This document shows, piece by piece, positions 17,305 through 27,327 of a stretch of 64,000 nt of DNA. Within the stretch, counting starts at the first letter, position 1. Each line of letters starts with the position of its first letter. The DNA is taken from positions 62,001 through 126,000 of the forward strand of contig NZ_JAIUFY010000014.1 in the NCBI RefSeq assembly GCF_020165855.1. Reading direction: 5' to 3'. Under the pieces are notes generated by a model that saw only the letters and a list, made by a program, of their open reading frames with translations, was not told the DNA's origin and searched no databases. The stretch is from Celeribacter litoreus. GTDB lineage: Bacteria > Pseudomonadota > Alphaproteobacteria > Rhodobacterales > Rhodobacteraceae. The translations under genes and the position numbers were made by a program.

Positions 17305-20300
17305 GTGCGAGACCAACCGTTGTCCCAAGACCCCGCCACACCAGAGCTGGAGAAAACTCCGCCTGAGACCGCCGAGACCAAAGCGGATGTGACGGCTGTG
17401 GAAACGCCCGAGGCTGCGCGAGAGGCGAGGCGAAAAGCGCGCCGAGAGGCACGACGAAAGCGCAAGATTCATCACCGGATCGTCATCTGGACTCTGATCC
17501 TGTTGTTCGTTCTCACGGTTGCTTCGGGTGTGGCGTTTTTGGCCTTCACGGGGCGGCAAATTATTCTGCCGGATACGATCACCCAACAGATCGAACAACA
17601 GATCAATCGCGACCTGAACGGTCCGGAAGTGTCGATCGGTCAGGTTGTTACACTTGTCGAGCGCAATTTCGTCCCGCGCGTCACGGCGCGCAATGTCGGG
17701 TTTATTGATGCGAGCGGCGCAGAGATCGCGCGCTTCAACGAATTGCGGGCCGTTCTGTCGCGGGATGCTCTCAAAGAGTGGCAGCTGCGCCCCGATACGC
17801 TTCGGCTCCGTGGTGCGCAGATCACCGTGCGGAGGCGCGAAGATGGGGCGTTCTCGCTTGATTTCGGAGGCGCAGGTGGCCTCGCAGGATCCGGTGCGGA
17901 TGTGCTCGAAGGCTTGGATAAGGTGTTCTCCGACGAGCCGCTCAACACCATTCGCACGGTTGAGGCACGCGACATCACTGTCACGCTCGAGGATGCACGC
18001 TCTGACCGGATTTGGCAGGCGACCGATGCTGTCGTCACGCTGTCGAATACGGAGACAGCGGTTGAAATCGGCCTGAACTTCGAACTGTTCAACGGGACAG
18101 AGGACCTCTCGGAAATCGAGCTGAGGTTCACTTCACATAAGGGCTCTCTGGCGACCTCGGTTTCGCTCAACATGACCGATGCCCCCACGCAGGACTTTGC
18201 CCTTCAAAGCCCCGCGTTGTCCTTCCTGTCTGTTGTCGAGGCGCCGGTGTCAGCCTCCATGCGTGCGGAGATCGACGGCGAGGGCTTGCTCAGTTCCTAC
18301 TCCGGCACCCTGTCGATCGATGCAGGCCGGATCAACGCGGGGCAGGGCGCAGACCCGATCGCCTTCGAGGGCGCGCATGGCTATTTCGACTATGACCCAG
18401 AGCGTGAACGGATCACCTTTCCCGAGATCAAGCTTTCGACCGACGCTCTGGAGATGACGGGACGGGGGCATGTCCTGCTGTCCGAATTCGAGGGCAACTG
18501 GCCACAAGCATTCACCGGCCAGTGGCAATTCTCGGAGCTTAAGGTTGATCCGGAGGGCATGTTCGATGCGCCTCTGGTGTTCGATACCTTTTCCACTTCG
18601 GCGAAACTCCGACTGTCTCCCTTCACGCTCGACGTGGGGGAGTTCGCGCTCGAACGCGACGGCGTTTGGCTGCGTGGGCGGGGGCGGGCGGCGGCAACGC
18701 CGGAGGGCTGGGTTGCGGGGCTCGACCTGAACGCTGAGGAATTGGAGCAGTCCGATCTCCTCGCGCTTTGGCCTCCAGCGGCTGTTTCAAAGACGCGCCT
18801 GTGGCTGGCGGACAATATCAAATCGGCGACCTATCGCGACCTAGATCTCGCGTTCCGGTTCGCACCGGGGCAGACGAAGCCGACACTCGCACTCGATTGG
18901 GATTTCGACAATCTCGACCTGCGATTCATCAAGACCCTTCCGAATGTCAAAGGGGGGCATGGCTACGGCGCGATTTTTGATAATCGCCTGACGATTGCGG
19001 TCGATGGTGGCGAGGTCATGGCGCCCCAAGGCGGCATGGTCGATATGGCCGGCACCGTGCTCACCATCCCCGATATTTCGGTCAAGCCAGCGCGCATGGA
19101 CATCGCGCTCCGGACGGCGTCGCCCATTGAGGCTGGCCTGTCGCTCATGGCGGAGCCGCCGTTCAGCATTCTGAGAGAGGCCGTGTTCGGGCCGGACGTT
19201 GCGACGGGATTTGCGGAGCTGCGCGGGCAGATTTCCTTCCCGCTGATCCAGAAGGTGATGACGGAAGATGTCAACTTTTTGCTGACGGGCAACCTGAATG
19301 ACGTGGCTTCCGACCAACTGATGCCCGGTCAGGTTCTGAGCGCGGATCAACTCCGTCTCGTCGTCGATCCCTCCGGTGTCGCCATCTCCGGCGCGGCGAA
19401 GATTGGCACCGCGCAGATGAGCGGCCAGTGGCGCAAGAATTTCGGGCCGGAGCACAGGGGGCGCTCTGACATGACGGGCATCGCCCGCCTTGATCAGAAC
19501 CTCCTCGACACGTTCAACATCCTTTTGCCGGAGGGCATGGTTTCCGGGGTGTCGGATGCGGCGCTGACAGTCGCACTCCGCAAAGGGGAACCGCCAGCGT
19601 TCAGCTTAATCTCCGATCTTATCGGGACGCGTTTGAGCATACCGGCGCTCGGGTGGGCAAAGGCTTCCGGCACCCAGGGCGAGTTCGAACTCGCCGGAAT
19701 GGCGGGTCCTGCGCCCGAAGTCACTCGACTGGAAATTGCTGGCGCGGGCCTCTCTGCTGAGGGTGGGGCGGTGACGCTCGACAATGGCATCTTTCGGGAT
19801 GTGAGTTTCGCGCGTCTGGCCCTCTTTGACTGGTTGGATGTGCCTGTCCTCATCGAGAGTCAGGGGCCCGATCGCCCTGTTCGCATCTCTGTGAACGGTG
19901 GCAGCATTGATCTCACACGCAATACCTTCGGGGCTGGCGGCGGCAGCGCGTCAGTGCCAATCGTGGCCACTCTCGATCGCTTGACGTTTGCGAAAACCCA
20001 GTATCTGACAGGCGTTTTGGCGCAGCTCACCGCGGGGCCGCTCGGGGTGAACGGGGACTTCCGTGGCTATCTCAATGGCACAGGGGCTCTGACCGGAACG
20101 CTCAGTCCCGGGGCCTACGGTCCGACAATTCAGGTGCGGTCCGAGGATGCAGGGTCTGTCGTGACGGCATCCGGCGTGCTTGGCAAAGCAGCGGGCGGGT
20201 CGTTGGCCGCGACGCTCACGGCCTTACCTGAAGATGGCGGATATCAGGGCCGTGCGGAAATCAAAAACATCCGTGTGCGCTCTGCTTCGACGTTGGCGGA

Positions 20301-20694
20301 ATTGCTCTCGGCTGTTTCGGTCGTGGGGCTGCTGGATCAGATGGCGTCTGGTGGCGGCATCCTCTTTAGCACCGTACAGGCCGATCTGACGATCCGGCCT
20401 GGCACGATCACAGTCCGTGACGGCACGGCAGAGGGGCCGTCGCTTGGCATTTCCATGGAAGGCCTCTATGACGGCGCGGCAAACCGGTTGGACATGCAGG
20501 GCGTGATCTCTCCGGTCTATTTCATCAACGCGCTCGGTCAGGTCGTGTCGCGGAGAGGCGAGGGCTTGTTTGGCTTCACCTACACATTGACGGGACCGGC
20601 GAGGTCCCCGTCGATCATGGTCAACCCGCTCTCGATTCTGACACCCGGCCTGTTCCGCGAAATCTTCCGCTCGAAACCGGCGGGCGAGCCTTAG
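17305..20694 (+). CDS. Large AsmA/YhdP-like (DUF3971) envelope protein
   Basis: 1129 residues from a GTG. The start is uncertain because no clear ribosome site is visible, and a TTG at 17320 is an alternative. After a charged N-terminal tail rich in Arg/Lys comes one membrane segment (about 56-78, [20 protein letters not shown]). A very long periplasmic part of repeating beta strands follows, with a DUF3971 region and an AsmA-like C-terminal region ending [48 protein letters not shown]. Proteins of this group form hydrophobic grooves thought to carry phospholipids between the inner and outer membranes. It is 17 bases ahead of queA, so the two may be co-transcribed. Confidence 0.85.
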   Translation: MRDQPLSQDPATPELEKTPPETAETKADVTAVETPEAAREARRKARREARRKRKIHHRIVIWTLILLFVLTVASGVAFLAFTGRQIILPDTITQQIEQQINRDLNGPEVSIGQVVTLVERNFVPRVTARNVGFIDASGAEIARFNELRAVLSRDALKEWQLRPDTLRLRGAQITVRRREDGAFSLDFGGAGGLAGSGADVLEGLDKVFSDEPLNTIRTVEARDITVTLEDARSDRIWQATDAVVTLSNTETAVEIGLNFELFNGTEDLSEIELRFTSHKGSLATSVSLNMTDAPTQDFALQSPALSFLSVVEAPVSASMRAEIDGEGLLSSYSGTLSIDAGRINAGQGADPIAFEGAHGYFDYDPERERITFPEIKLSTDALEMTGRGHVLLSEFEGNWPQAFTGQWQFSELKVDPEGMFDAPLVFDTFSTSAKLRLSPFTLDVGEFALERDGVWLRGRGRAAATPEGWVAGLDLNAEELEQSDLLALWPPAAVSKTRLWLADNIKSATYRDLDLAFRFAPGQTKPTLALDWDFDNLDLRFIKTLPNVKGGHGYGAIFDNRLTIAVDGGEVMAPQGGMVDMAGTVLTIPDISVKPARMDIALRTASPIEAGLSLMAEPPFSILREAVFGPDVATGFAELRGQISFPLIQKVMTEDVNFLLTGNLNDVASDQLMPGQVLSADQLRLVVDPSGVAISGAAKIGTAQMSGQWRKNFGPEHRGRSDMTGIARLDQNLLDTFNILLPEGMVSGVSDAALTVALRKGEPPAFSLISDLIGTRLSIPALGWAKASGTQGEFELAGMAGPAPEVTRLEIAGAGLSAEGGAVTLDNGIFRDVSFARLALFDWLDVPVLIESQGPDRPVRISVNGGSIDLTRNTFGAGGGSASVPIVATLDRLTFAKTQYLTGVLAQLTAGPLGVNGDFRGYLNGTGALTGTLSPGAYGPTIQVRSEDAGSVVTASGVLGKAAGGSLAATLTALPEDGGYQGRAEIKNIRVRSASTLAELLSAVSVVGLLDQMASGGGILFSTVQADLTIRPGTITVRDGTAEGPSLGISMEGLYDGAANRLDMQGVISPVYFINALGQVVSRRGEGLFGFTYTLTGPARSPSIMVNPLSILTPGLFREIFRSKPAGEP

Positions 20695-20711
20695 GGCCCA
20701 GAAAGACTGTC

Positions 20712-21764
20712 ATGAAACTCTCTGATTTCGATTTTGATCTGCCAGAAGACCTGATTGCCACGCGCCCGGCGAAGCCGCGCTCGTCTGCCCGACTGCTGGT
20801 TGCGACGCCGGATGCGATGCACGACGGCCATGTAACGGATTTGGTGGACTGGCTTAATCCCAGCGACCGTCTGGTGCTCAATGACACAAAGGTGCTGCCC
20901 GCGCGTCTCACGGGCAAACGCGGGCGCGATACGGCGCAGGGGTGGCAAGAGGCCAAGATCGAAGTCACGCTTCTGGAGCCTCAGGCAGAGGGCGGCGTGT
21001 GGCGTGCGCTGATCAAACCGCTCAAGAAGGTGAAGGAAGGCGAGGAAATCCGCTTTTCCGACGATCTGTCCGCAACGCTTACCGCGAAAGAGGAGGGCGC
21101 GGCCTATGTGGCGTTCAACCTCACCGGCGAGGATTTTGATCGCGCGCTGGCGGAGGCAGGCTCCATGCCGCTCCCGCCATATATCGAAGCCAAGCGCAAA
21201 GCCGACGCGCAGGACAAGGAAGACTACCAGACCGTCTGGGCCCGTAATCTCGGCGCTGTCGCAGCCCCGACCGCATCCCTCCATTTTGACGAACCGCTGC
21301 TCAAACGTCTGATCGAGAAGGGCGTCGAATTCACTCATGTGACGTTGCACGTCGGGGCAGGGACCTTTCTGCCTGTGAAGGTCGACAATGTGGACGAGCA
21401 CAAGATGCACTCGGAATGGGGCGAGGTCTCCGAGGGTGCGGCCATCGAGATCAACACCACCAAACAGCGCGGCGGGCGGGTGATCCCTGTCGGAACCACC
21501 GCTCTGCGCCTCATTGAATCCGCGGCACCTCAGCCCGGCGTGATCGCGCCGTTTCTCGGTGACACGGATATCTTTATCAAACCGGGATACGAGTTCCGGA
21601 TCGCTGATGCGCTCATGACAAATTTCCATCTGCCGAAGTCGACGCTTCTCATGCTCGTCTCTGCTTTGATGGGCACGGAACGGATGCGTGAGGTCTATGC
21701 CCACGCGGTCGAGGACCGGTATCGGTTCTTCTCTTATGGCGATGCTTCGCTTCTCATACCCTGA
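20712..21764 (+). CDS. queA: S-adenosylmethionine:tRNA ribosyltransferase-isomerase
   Basis: 350 residues, full length. Typical QueA signatures: [18 protein letters not shown] at the start, [44 protein letters not shown] and the C-terminal [19 protein letters not shown]. It transfers and isomerises the ribosyl part of SAM to make epoxyqueuosine in the tRNA anticodon. No other queuosine gene lies in the window. It is closely followed by an MFS gene. Confidence 0.96.
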   Translation: MKLSDFDFDLPEDLIATRPAKPRSSARLLVATPDAMHDGHVTDLVDWLNPSDRLVLNDTKVLPARLTGKRGRDTAQGWQEAKIEVTLLEPQAEGGVWRALIKPLKKVKEGEEIRFSDDLSATLTAKEEGAAYVAFNLTGEDFDRALAEAGSMPLPPYIEAKRKADAQDKEDYQTVWARNLGAVAAPTASLHFDEPLLKRLIEKGVEFTHVTLHVGAGTFLPVKVDNVDEHKMHSEWGEVSEGAAIEINTTKQRGGRVIPVGTTALRLIESAAPQPGVIAPFLGDTDIFIKPGYEFRIADALMTNFHLPKSTLLMLVSALMGTERMREVYAHAVEDRYRFFSYGDASLLIP

Positions 21765-21805
21765 TCCCCCTTTTACCAAAGGGTCGAATCTGTCAGGCAG
21801 GACCA

Positions 21806-23083
21806 ATGACACACGTATTGCGCACAACCTCTCCGCTCCTTCTCGGGATCATGCTTTTGATGATCGGCAACGGTCTACAAGGCACCCTTTTGGGTGTCCG
21901 CGGCACCGCCGAAGGGTTCTCTACCTTCGAGATCTCTATTGTCATGTCCGGCTATTTCGCGGGGTTTCTCGGGGGATCTCAGGCCGCGCCGCGCCTGATC
22001 CGGCGCGTCGGGCACGTGCGCGTGTTTGCGGCGCTGGCCTCGTTTATTTCGGCCGCGCTCATTCTCTTTCCCGTGGCGACGAACCCGTGGGTCTGGACCG
22101 CGCTGCGTATCGCGCTCGGGTTCTGTTTCTCGGGGGTGTATGTGACGGCGGAAAGCTGGCTGAATAACTCCACGTCGAATGACCAGCGCGGCAAGGTGCT
22201 CTCCGCCTATATGCTGGTGCAGACGCTCGGCATCATCGTCGCTCAGGTGATCCTCGCCCAAGGCGACCCGTCCGGCTACGTGCTCTTCATCATTCCATCT
22301 GTGCTCGTGTCGATCTCGTTCGCGCCGATCCTTCTGGCGGTGACACCAACGCCGGCATTCGATACGACAAAGCCGATGACGCTGCGCGAGTTGCTGCGCG
22401 CTTCACCGCTCGGCTGTGTCGGGATGTTCCTGATGGGCGGTGTCTTTGCCTCACAGATGGCCATGGCCGCAGTCTACGGCGGGCAGGCCAACTTTAACCT
22501 CGCGCAGATTTCCGGCTTTGTGGCCGCAATCTACCTCGGCGCGCTCGTGCTTCAGCTTCCGATCGGCTGGCTGTCGGACCACTCCGACCGTCGTAAAGTG
22601 ATCCTCGGGGCAGCCGGTGTCGGGGCCTTGGCCTGTCTCTTCGGGACGCTTTTCTCTAGCACCTACATTTTTATCCTCGCCGCGGGCTTTGTCGCAGGCG
22701 GGATGGCAAGTCCGCTCTATTCCCTGCTCATCGCGCATACCAATGACTATCTCGAACCGGAAGATATGGCGGCTTCGTCTGGCGGTCTGATCTTTATCAA
22801 CGGGGTTGGCGCCGTGGGTGGTCCGCTCATCGCAGGTTGGCTGATGGGAGCCGTGGGCCCGCGCGGGTACTGGCTCTTCCAATTCGTGCTCATGGGGGGG
22901 CTCGCCCTCTATGCGATGTGGCGTATGACCCGACGCGCATCGGTCTCTGTCGAGGACAGCAGCGCCTATGTCGCCGTCTCGCCGTCGTCCACGCCTGTGG
23001 TTGCGGAAGTCGCGCAAGAAGTTGCCATTGAGATGGCAGAAGAGGCACAAGCGCTCGAAGAAAATGCAGAGGAACGCTCGTAA
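21806..23083 (+). CDS. MFS transporter (YcaD-like)
   Basis: 425 residues with twelve hydrophobic segments in two halves. The first intracellular loop carries GSQAAPRLIRRVGHVRVFAA, and the sixth-to-seventh loop is short and hydrophilic. The pattern (GLQGTLLGVRGTAEGFS at the start and the Glu-rich hydrophilic tail) fits the YcaD-like MFS group in Rhodobacteraceae. Substrate unknown. It starts 42 bases after queA. Confidence 0.83.
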   Translation: MTHVLRTTSPLLLGIMLLMIGNGLQGTLLGVRGTAEGFSTFEISIVMSGYFAGFLGGSQAAPRLIRRVGHVRVFAALASFISAALILFPVATNPWVWTALRIALGFCFSGVYVTAESWLNNSTSNDQRGKVLSAYMLVQTLGIIVAQVILAQGDPSGYVLFIIPSVLVSISFAPILLAVTPTPAFDTTKPMTLRELLRASPLGCVGMFLMGGVFASQMAMAAVYGGQANFNLAQISGFVAAIYLGALVLQLPIGWLSDHSDRRKVILGAAGVGALACLFGTLFSSTYIFILAAGFVAGGMASPLYSLLIAHTNDYLEPEDMAASSGGLIFINGVGAVGGPLIAGWLMGAVGPRGYWLFQFVLMGGLALYAMWRMTRRASVSVEDSSAYVAVSPSSTPVVAEVAQEVAIEMAEEAQALEENAEERS

Positions 23084-23200
23084 AGGTGTTTTTACGCAAC
23101 ATCTGATAACGTGACCCAATGTCGCGCATAATTAACTTGCCGGTCTTCATTCCTTTTGTAACGCTTGTGTAAAGACATGCCGTCAAAAGGAGTGAGGAAG

Positions 23201-23803
23201 ATGGCAAACGCACAGGCACAAGAGAAAACCCCGGAAGATATTCTGGCCTTCTGGCTGGATGGGCTGACGCCGGCTGACTGGTATAAGGCTGACGCCGATC
23301 TCGACCAGCGCATCCGTGACGAGTTCCTTCCAACATGGGAAAAGGCTCAGGAGGGTGCGTATTCTCTTTGGCTCACGTATCCTTCCGGAGCGCTTGCCTA
23401 CATCATCCTGACGGACCAAATGCCGCGCAATATGTTCCGCGGCGACGCGTGTGCATTTGCGATGGATAACGCCGCCCGCGCGGCGGCGAAGGCTGCGATC
23501 GACAAAGGGTGGGATCTGCGCATTGACTCGCCCGCGCGTCAGTTCTTCTACTTGCCGCTCATGCACTCAGAGAGTCTCATGGATCAGGAGCGTTGTGTGC
23601 GCCTGATGTGTGAGCGCCTCGAAGGCGGTGAGAGCAACCTTCTGCACGCCAAAGCGCACCGCGAGGTGATCCGCCTGTTCGGTCGCTTCCCGTATCGCAA
23701 TGAGGCCCTGTCCCGCTCGACCACGGCACCGGAAGCCGCGTTCCTGTCTGGTGGCGGCTATGCGGCCGTCTACAACGGATTGAACGAGGTCCGCGCGGCA
23801 TAA
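23201..23803 (+). CDS. DUF924 family protein
   Basis: 200 residues from the ATG at 23201, preceded by AAAGGAGTGAGG. Family hallmarks are DILAFWLDGL near the start, GALAYIILTDQMPRNMFRGDACAFAMD, FYLPLMHSESL and HREVIRLFGRFPYRNEALSR. DUF924 proteins are helical, related in fold to TPR proteins, and their function is not established. A strong terminator follows. Confidence 0.9.
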   Translation: MANAQAQEKTPEDILAFWLDGLTPADWYKADADLDQRIRDEFLPTWEKAQEGAYSLWLTYPSGALAYIILTDQMPRNMFRGDACAFAMDNAARAAAKAAIDKGWDLRIDSPARQFFYLPLMHSESLMDQERCVRLMCERLEGGESNLLHAKAHREVIRLFGRFPYRNEALSRSTTAPEAAFLSGGGYAAVYNGLNEVRAA

Positions 23804-23830
23804 CTCGCGCTAGCTGGCCTCAAGGTATTG

Positions 23831-23861
23831 GACCCGTCGCTTGACCAGCGGCGGGTCTTTT
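23831..23861 (+). terminator. Intrinsic terminator after the DUF924 gene
   Basis: GACCCGTCGC pairs with GCGGCGGGTC (one G-T pair) around a seven-base loop and is followed by TTTT. Confidence 0.85.
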
Positions 23862-23974
23862 CGTTTCCTAATCGGAAGACGCGCCATCTATGCGTTTCCA
23901 GGAGCAGCTATGCGCATAGCGGGATGCAGCCTTTCATGCGGGCCGCGTCTAAAAAGTTGCTCCGTTTTTGGGGA

Positions 23975-23992
23975 TAGTTTAATATCAAACTA
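23975..23992. promoter_or_regulatory. Inverted repeat upstream of lpdA
   Basis: TAGTTT-AATATC-AAACTA, a perfect six-base dyad in an AT-rich patch 84 bases before the lpdA start. It may be an operator; the factor is unknown. Confidence 0.35.
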
Positions 23993-24075
23993 ATATTCGA
24001 CGCGCCGTTGAGGTGCAGACGATTCACGCGATAGACTTTGTTATTCGCTCTACTCGAAGATCCTGGGAGGACTTT

Positions 24076-25470
24076 ATGGCTGAAACGAACTTCGACCTCG
24101 TTGTAATCGGGGCTGGCCCTGGTGGGTATGTTGCTGCGATCCGTGCGGCACAGCTTGGCCTGAAAGTCGCCTGTGTAGAGCGTGAGAACCTCGGCGGCAT
24201 TTGTCTGAACTGGGGCTGTATCCCGACGAAGGCGCTGCTGCGTTCGGCTGAAGTCTTCCACAACATGCACCGCGCCAAAGAGTTCGGCCTGTCGGTGGAG
24301 AATGTGGGCTTCGACCTCGATGCCATCGTCAAACGCTCCCGCGGCGTGTCCGCGCAGATGAACGCGGGGATCAAGGGCCTGTTCAAGAAGAACAAAGTCA
24401 CCTCGATCATGGGTGAGGCGAAACTCGCCGGTAAAGGCAAGGTCTCCGTCAAAACCGACAAGGGCGAAGAGACCCTGACCGCAAAGAACATCATTGTGGC
24501 AACCGGCGCGCGTGCCCGCGAACTTCCGGGACTTGAGGCCGACGGCGATCTCGTATGGACCTACCGCCATGCGCTCGTCCCCAAACGGATGCCGAAGAAA
24601 CTCCTCGTGATCGGCTCCGGCGCCATCGGCATTGAATTCGCGTCCTTCTACAACACGCTCGGCGCAGAGACGACGGTCGTCGAGGTTATGGACCGCGTGC
24701 TTCCGGTCGAGGACAAAGACATCTCCGCGTTTGCGAAGAAGCAGTTTGAAAAGCAGGGCATGAAAATCCTGCAGAAAACCACGGTCAAGAAACTCGACCG
24801 CGGCAATGGCAAGGTCGTTGCTCACTTTGAAGCGGGCGGCAAAACCTCGACCGAAGAGTTTGACACGGTCATCTCCGCAGTCGGCATCGTTGGCAACGTG
24901 GAGGGGCTCGGCCTCGAAGAAGCGGGCGTGAAAATCGACCGCACCCACGTCGTGACCGACGAATACTGTCGCACCGGTGTGGATGGTCTGTTCGCGATCG
25001 GCGACATCGCAGGCGCGCCGTGGCTCGCCCACAAAGCCTCGCACGAGGGTGTGATGGTCGCAGAACTGATCGCAGGCGAGAAAGCCCACCCGATCAAGCC
25101 GAACACCATTGCTGGCTGCACCTACTGTCACCCGCAGGTTGCCTCCGTCGGTCTGACCGAGGAAAAGGCGAAAGAAGCGGGCTATAAAGTCAAAGTCGGC
25201 AAATTTCCCTTCATCGGCAACGGCAAGGCCGTTGCAATGGGAGAGGCCGAAGGTCTCGTGAAAACGGTGTTCGACGAAAAGACCGGCGAACTTCTCGGTG
25301 CGCACATGGTTGGCGCGGAAGTGACCGAGATGATCCAGGGCTACGTCATCGGCCGTCAGTTGGAGACCACCGAAGAAGACCTCATGCAAACCGTCTTCCC
25401 GCACCCGACCATGTCCGAAATGATGCACGAATCCGTGCTCGCAGCCTACGGTCGCGCGCTCCACATTTGA
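24076..25470 (+). CDS. lpdA: Dihydrolipoyl dehydrogenase (E3)
   Basis: 464 residues from the ATG at 24076, with GGGAGGA six bases before it. FAD-binding motif GAGPGG at 12-17, redox-active Cys43/Cys48 in GGICLNWGCIPTK, NAD-binding GSGAIGIEFASF, the second FAD motif GLFAIGDIAGAPWLAHKA, and the C-terminal catalytic HPTMSEMMHE. It reoxidises lipoamide in the pyruvate, 2-oxoglutarate or branched-chain dehydrogenase complexes or the glycine cleavage system. None of the partner genes is adjacent, so the complex it serves cannot be assigned. It appears to be transcribed alone between two terminators. Confidence 0.95.
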   Translation: MAETNFDLVVIGAGPGGYVAAIRAAQLGLKVACVERENLGGICLNWGCIPTKALLRSAEVFHNMHRAKEFGLSVENVGFDLDAIVKRSRGVSAQMNAGIKGLFKKNKVTSIMGEAKLAGKGKVSVKTDKGEETLTAKNIIVATGARARELPGLEADGDLVWTYRHALVPKRMPKKLLVIGSGAIGIEFASFYNTLGAETTVVEVMDRVLPVEDKDISAFAKKQFEKQGMKILQKTTVKKLDRGNGKVVAHFEAGGKTSTEEFDTVISAVGIVGNVEGLGLEEAGVKIDRTHVVTDEYCRTGVDGLFAIGDIAGAPWLAHKASHEGVMVAELIAGEKAHPIKPNTIAGCTYCHPQVASVGLTEEKAKEAGYKVKVGKFPFIGNGKAVAMGEAEGLVKTVFDEKTGELLGAHMVGAEVTEMIQGYVIGRQLETTEEDLMQTVFPHPTMSEMMHESVLAAYGRALHI

Positions 25471-25500
25471 TCGGAGTGCGGAAACGCATTTAAGGATTTT

Positions 25501-25532
25501 GAAAGGCGTCTGAAGAGAAGTGGACGCCTTTC
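25501..25532 (+). terminator. Terminator-like hairpin after lpdA
   Basis: A perfect 10-base stem, GAAAGGCGTC with GACGCCTTTC, ending in TTTC; the T tract is short, with TTTTT only later (25538-25542). Confidence 0.6.
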
Positions 25533-25551
25533 ATACGTTTTTGGGTGGATT

Positions 25552-25598
25552 TGCATAAATTCATGCACCCCTCGCGCGCATTCATCACGATCTGTGAT
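25552..25598. promoter_or_regulatory. Two inverted repeats upstream of the LysR gene
   Basis: TGCAT-N6-ATGCA at 25552-25567 and ATCAC-N5-GTGAT at 25584-25598. The second contains the T-N11-A spacing of LysR-type binding sites, so autoregulation by the adjacent LysR protein is plausible. Confidence 0.45.
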
Positions 25599-25656
25599 GC
25601 TCTTAATAATTCGCGCCCCTCTTGTGCATAAATGCGGGTCATGTAATCTGACCTAC

Positions 25657-26622
25657 ATGACTGATTGGGATTCTCTTCGTTACATTCTCGCGGTTGCGCG
25701 TGAGGGCGGCCTGTCCGGCGCCGCTCGCGTGCTTGGTGTCAACCACGCCACCGTGTCCCGCCAACTTGCAAAGGCCGAAGATGCCGCCGGTGTGCGCTTC
25801 TTCACCCGTCTTGCCTCCGGCCTTCAGGCCACGGAGGCTGGTCAGGTCGCAATTGCCCACGCCGAAGAAGTCGAAGCGCGCATGGTCGCCCTCGACATGG
25901 CTCTGGCTGCGCGCGACGAGACCGAACAGGGTGAACTGAAGATCACGACGCCGCCGCTCTTGTCCGGTGATCATTTTGCGGATGACATTCGCGAATTCAA
26001 ACGCCTACACCCCGGGATCGATGTGCATCTTCTCGGCGCGACAGAGGTTCTGAACCTCCACCGCCGTGAAGCCGATGTTGCGATCCGTGTGACGCAATCG
26101 CCGGAAGAAAGCCTTTGGGGCCGAATGGTCACGCGCCAGCGCGCCGGTTGGTTCGCGTCGCCCGAGTTCATCGAGAAATATCAGGATGTGCTCGACCGCA
26201 AGGACACGGACACCGTGCTGCCCTACATCGCATTCTCCGCATGGTTTGCGACTTCGCCTGCCGGGTTGTTCTCCGACCTGCCGCCGTGTCGGCCTGCGAT
26301 CAAAACCGATGACATGTTGTCCGCCATGGCGCTTGCCCGCAAAGGTGTCGGCATGGTGCGCACGTCGAACTTCCTCGGCGAGTCCGATCAGGGGCTCGTG
26401 CGTGTGCCGGGCATTCCTTTGTCGGATCACACTCCGGTTTGGGTTCTCACGCACCCCGACTTGCGCCACGTGCCCCGTGTGACAGAGTTCATGCGCTTTA
26501 TCGCCGGTCGATTTACAGCGCGGCGTTCACTCTACATGGGACCGGATGACGAAGCTTCAGACACTGCGACGCGCTCTGACGGTGCCAAGCTTGAAGGCAC
26601 AGTGTCCGAGGCCGCCCAGTAA
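25657..26622 (+). CDS. LysR family transcriptional regulator
   Basis: 321 residues from the ATG of MTDWDSLRYILAVAREGG, the usual LysR beginning; the longer frame adds an unlikely N-terminus. Residues 1-60 are the winged helix-turn-helix (LSGAARVLGVNHATVSRQLAKAE) and about 90-295 the effector-binding domain. The C-terminal 30 residues are a hydrophilic extension. Targets are unknown: the downstream gene is convergent and lpdA upstream runs in the same direction, so it has no obvious divergent partner. Confidence 0.88.
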   Translation: MTDWDSLRYILAVAREGGLSGAARVLGVNHATVSRQLAKAEDAAGVRFFTRLASGLQATEAGQVAIAHAEEVEARMVALDMALAARDETEQGELKITTPPLLSGDHFADDIREFKRLHPGIDVHLLGATEVLNLHRREADVAIRVTQSPEESLWGRMVTRQRAGWFASPEFIEKYQDVLDRKDTDTVLPYIAFSAWFATSPAGLFSDLPPCRPAIKTDDMLSAMALARKGVGMVRTSNFLGESDQGLVRVPGIPLSDHTPVWVLTHPDLRHVPRVTEFMRFIAGRFTARRSLYMGPDDEASDTATRSDGAKLEGTVSEAAQ

Positions 26623-26680
26623 AGGCCCGAAGCTTTGTGAAGGCGGCTTAGCGGTTCGGATCTTCGATCACAGAAAATGA

Positions 26681-26714
26681 AACGCGCCACGTCGGGAGGA
26701 TGATGTGGCGCGTT
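26681..26714. terminator. Bidirectional terminator between the LysR and rhodanese genes
   Basis: AACGCGCCAC at 26681-26690 pairs with GTGGCGCGTT at 26705-26714. The plus strand continues ATCTTTT and the minus strand TCATTTTC, so the hairpin can serve both converging genes. Confidence 0.7.
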
Positions 26715-26737
26715 ATCTTTTGTGGGGCCTATGCCCC

Positions 26738-27097
26738 TCAGACGTTGTGCAGCTCACCGCCGCCGGAGACCCAGTTGTGCAGGCCGCCGAGGTTTTCAAC
26801 GTCCTCATGACCGAGACGTTTCAGGAGGCTCACTCCGCTCGAAGAGCGGGCGCCGGAGGCGCAGTAGAGAACCTTCTTCGTCTTGGTGTCTTTCATTTCC
26901 GGCAGGCAGGTCGGTGAGTTGGGATCACAGAGACGCTGCAGGTCGGGGAGCGGGGCGTGGATCGCGCCCTTCGCGGTTCCGGACATGTGCAGCTCCATTT
27001 TGTCGCGCACATCCACGAGCACGGTCGTGCCAGCATCCAGACCGGCCTTCACATCTTCGACGGAGATTTTCGGCCCGCCGCCAAACAATCCGAACAT
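26738..27097 (-). CDS. Single-domain rhodanese-like protein
   Basis: 119 residues, no signal peptide, one rhodanese domain. The catalytic Cys79 lies in LYCASGARSS, preceded by the conserved VLVDVRDKMELHMSG. Such proteins carry persulfide sulfur in the cytosol; the acceptor is unknown. The start has AAAGGA nine bases upstream. It is divergent from uvrA. Confidence 0.88.
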   Translation of the reverse strand: MFGLFGGGPKISVEDVKAGLDAGTTVLVDVRDKMELHMSGTAKGAIHAPLPDLQRLCDPNSPTCLPEMKDTKTKKVLYCASGARSSSGVSLLKRLGHEDVENLGGLHNWVSGGGELHNV

Positions 27098-27226
27098 AGT
27101 GCATTTCCTTTGCAGTCATGTCTTTTCAGTTGCCTTCGTTTTACGGCTGCACGGGGGCTCTGTCTGTGATGAAGTCACCTAGAGCCGCACGCAGGTCCGT
27201 CTCCTCCGCAAAACGGATGAAATTTC

Positions 27227-27258
27227 TTGCGAGACGATCAAAAGTTCTTGTTATGTTC
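27227..27258 (+). promoter_or_regulatory. LexA box over a candidate uvrA promoter
   Basis: GTTCTTGTTATGTTC at 27244-27258 is an exact GTTC-N7-GTTC, the LexA site known in Rhodobacter and other alphaproteobacteria. It covers the candidate -10 element TTATGT (27251-27256), which has TTGCGA (27227-27232) 18 bases upstream. It lies 70 bases before the uvrA start, so SOS control of uvrA is well supported. Confidence 0.85.
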
Positions 27259-27327
27259 TCAGTTTCTGGTTGGATAGATGCGCGTCCTCTCCTAGATAGG
27301 ACATGTTCAGAAAGAGCGGATGGGGCC

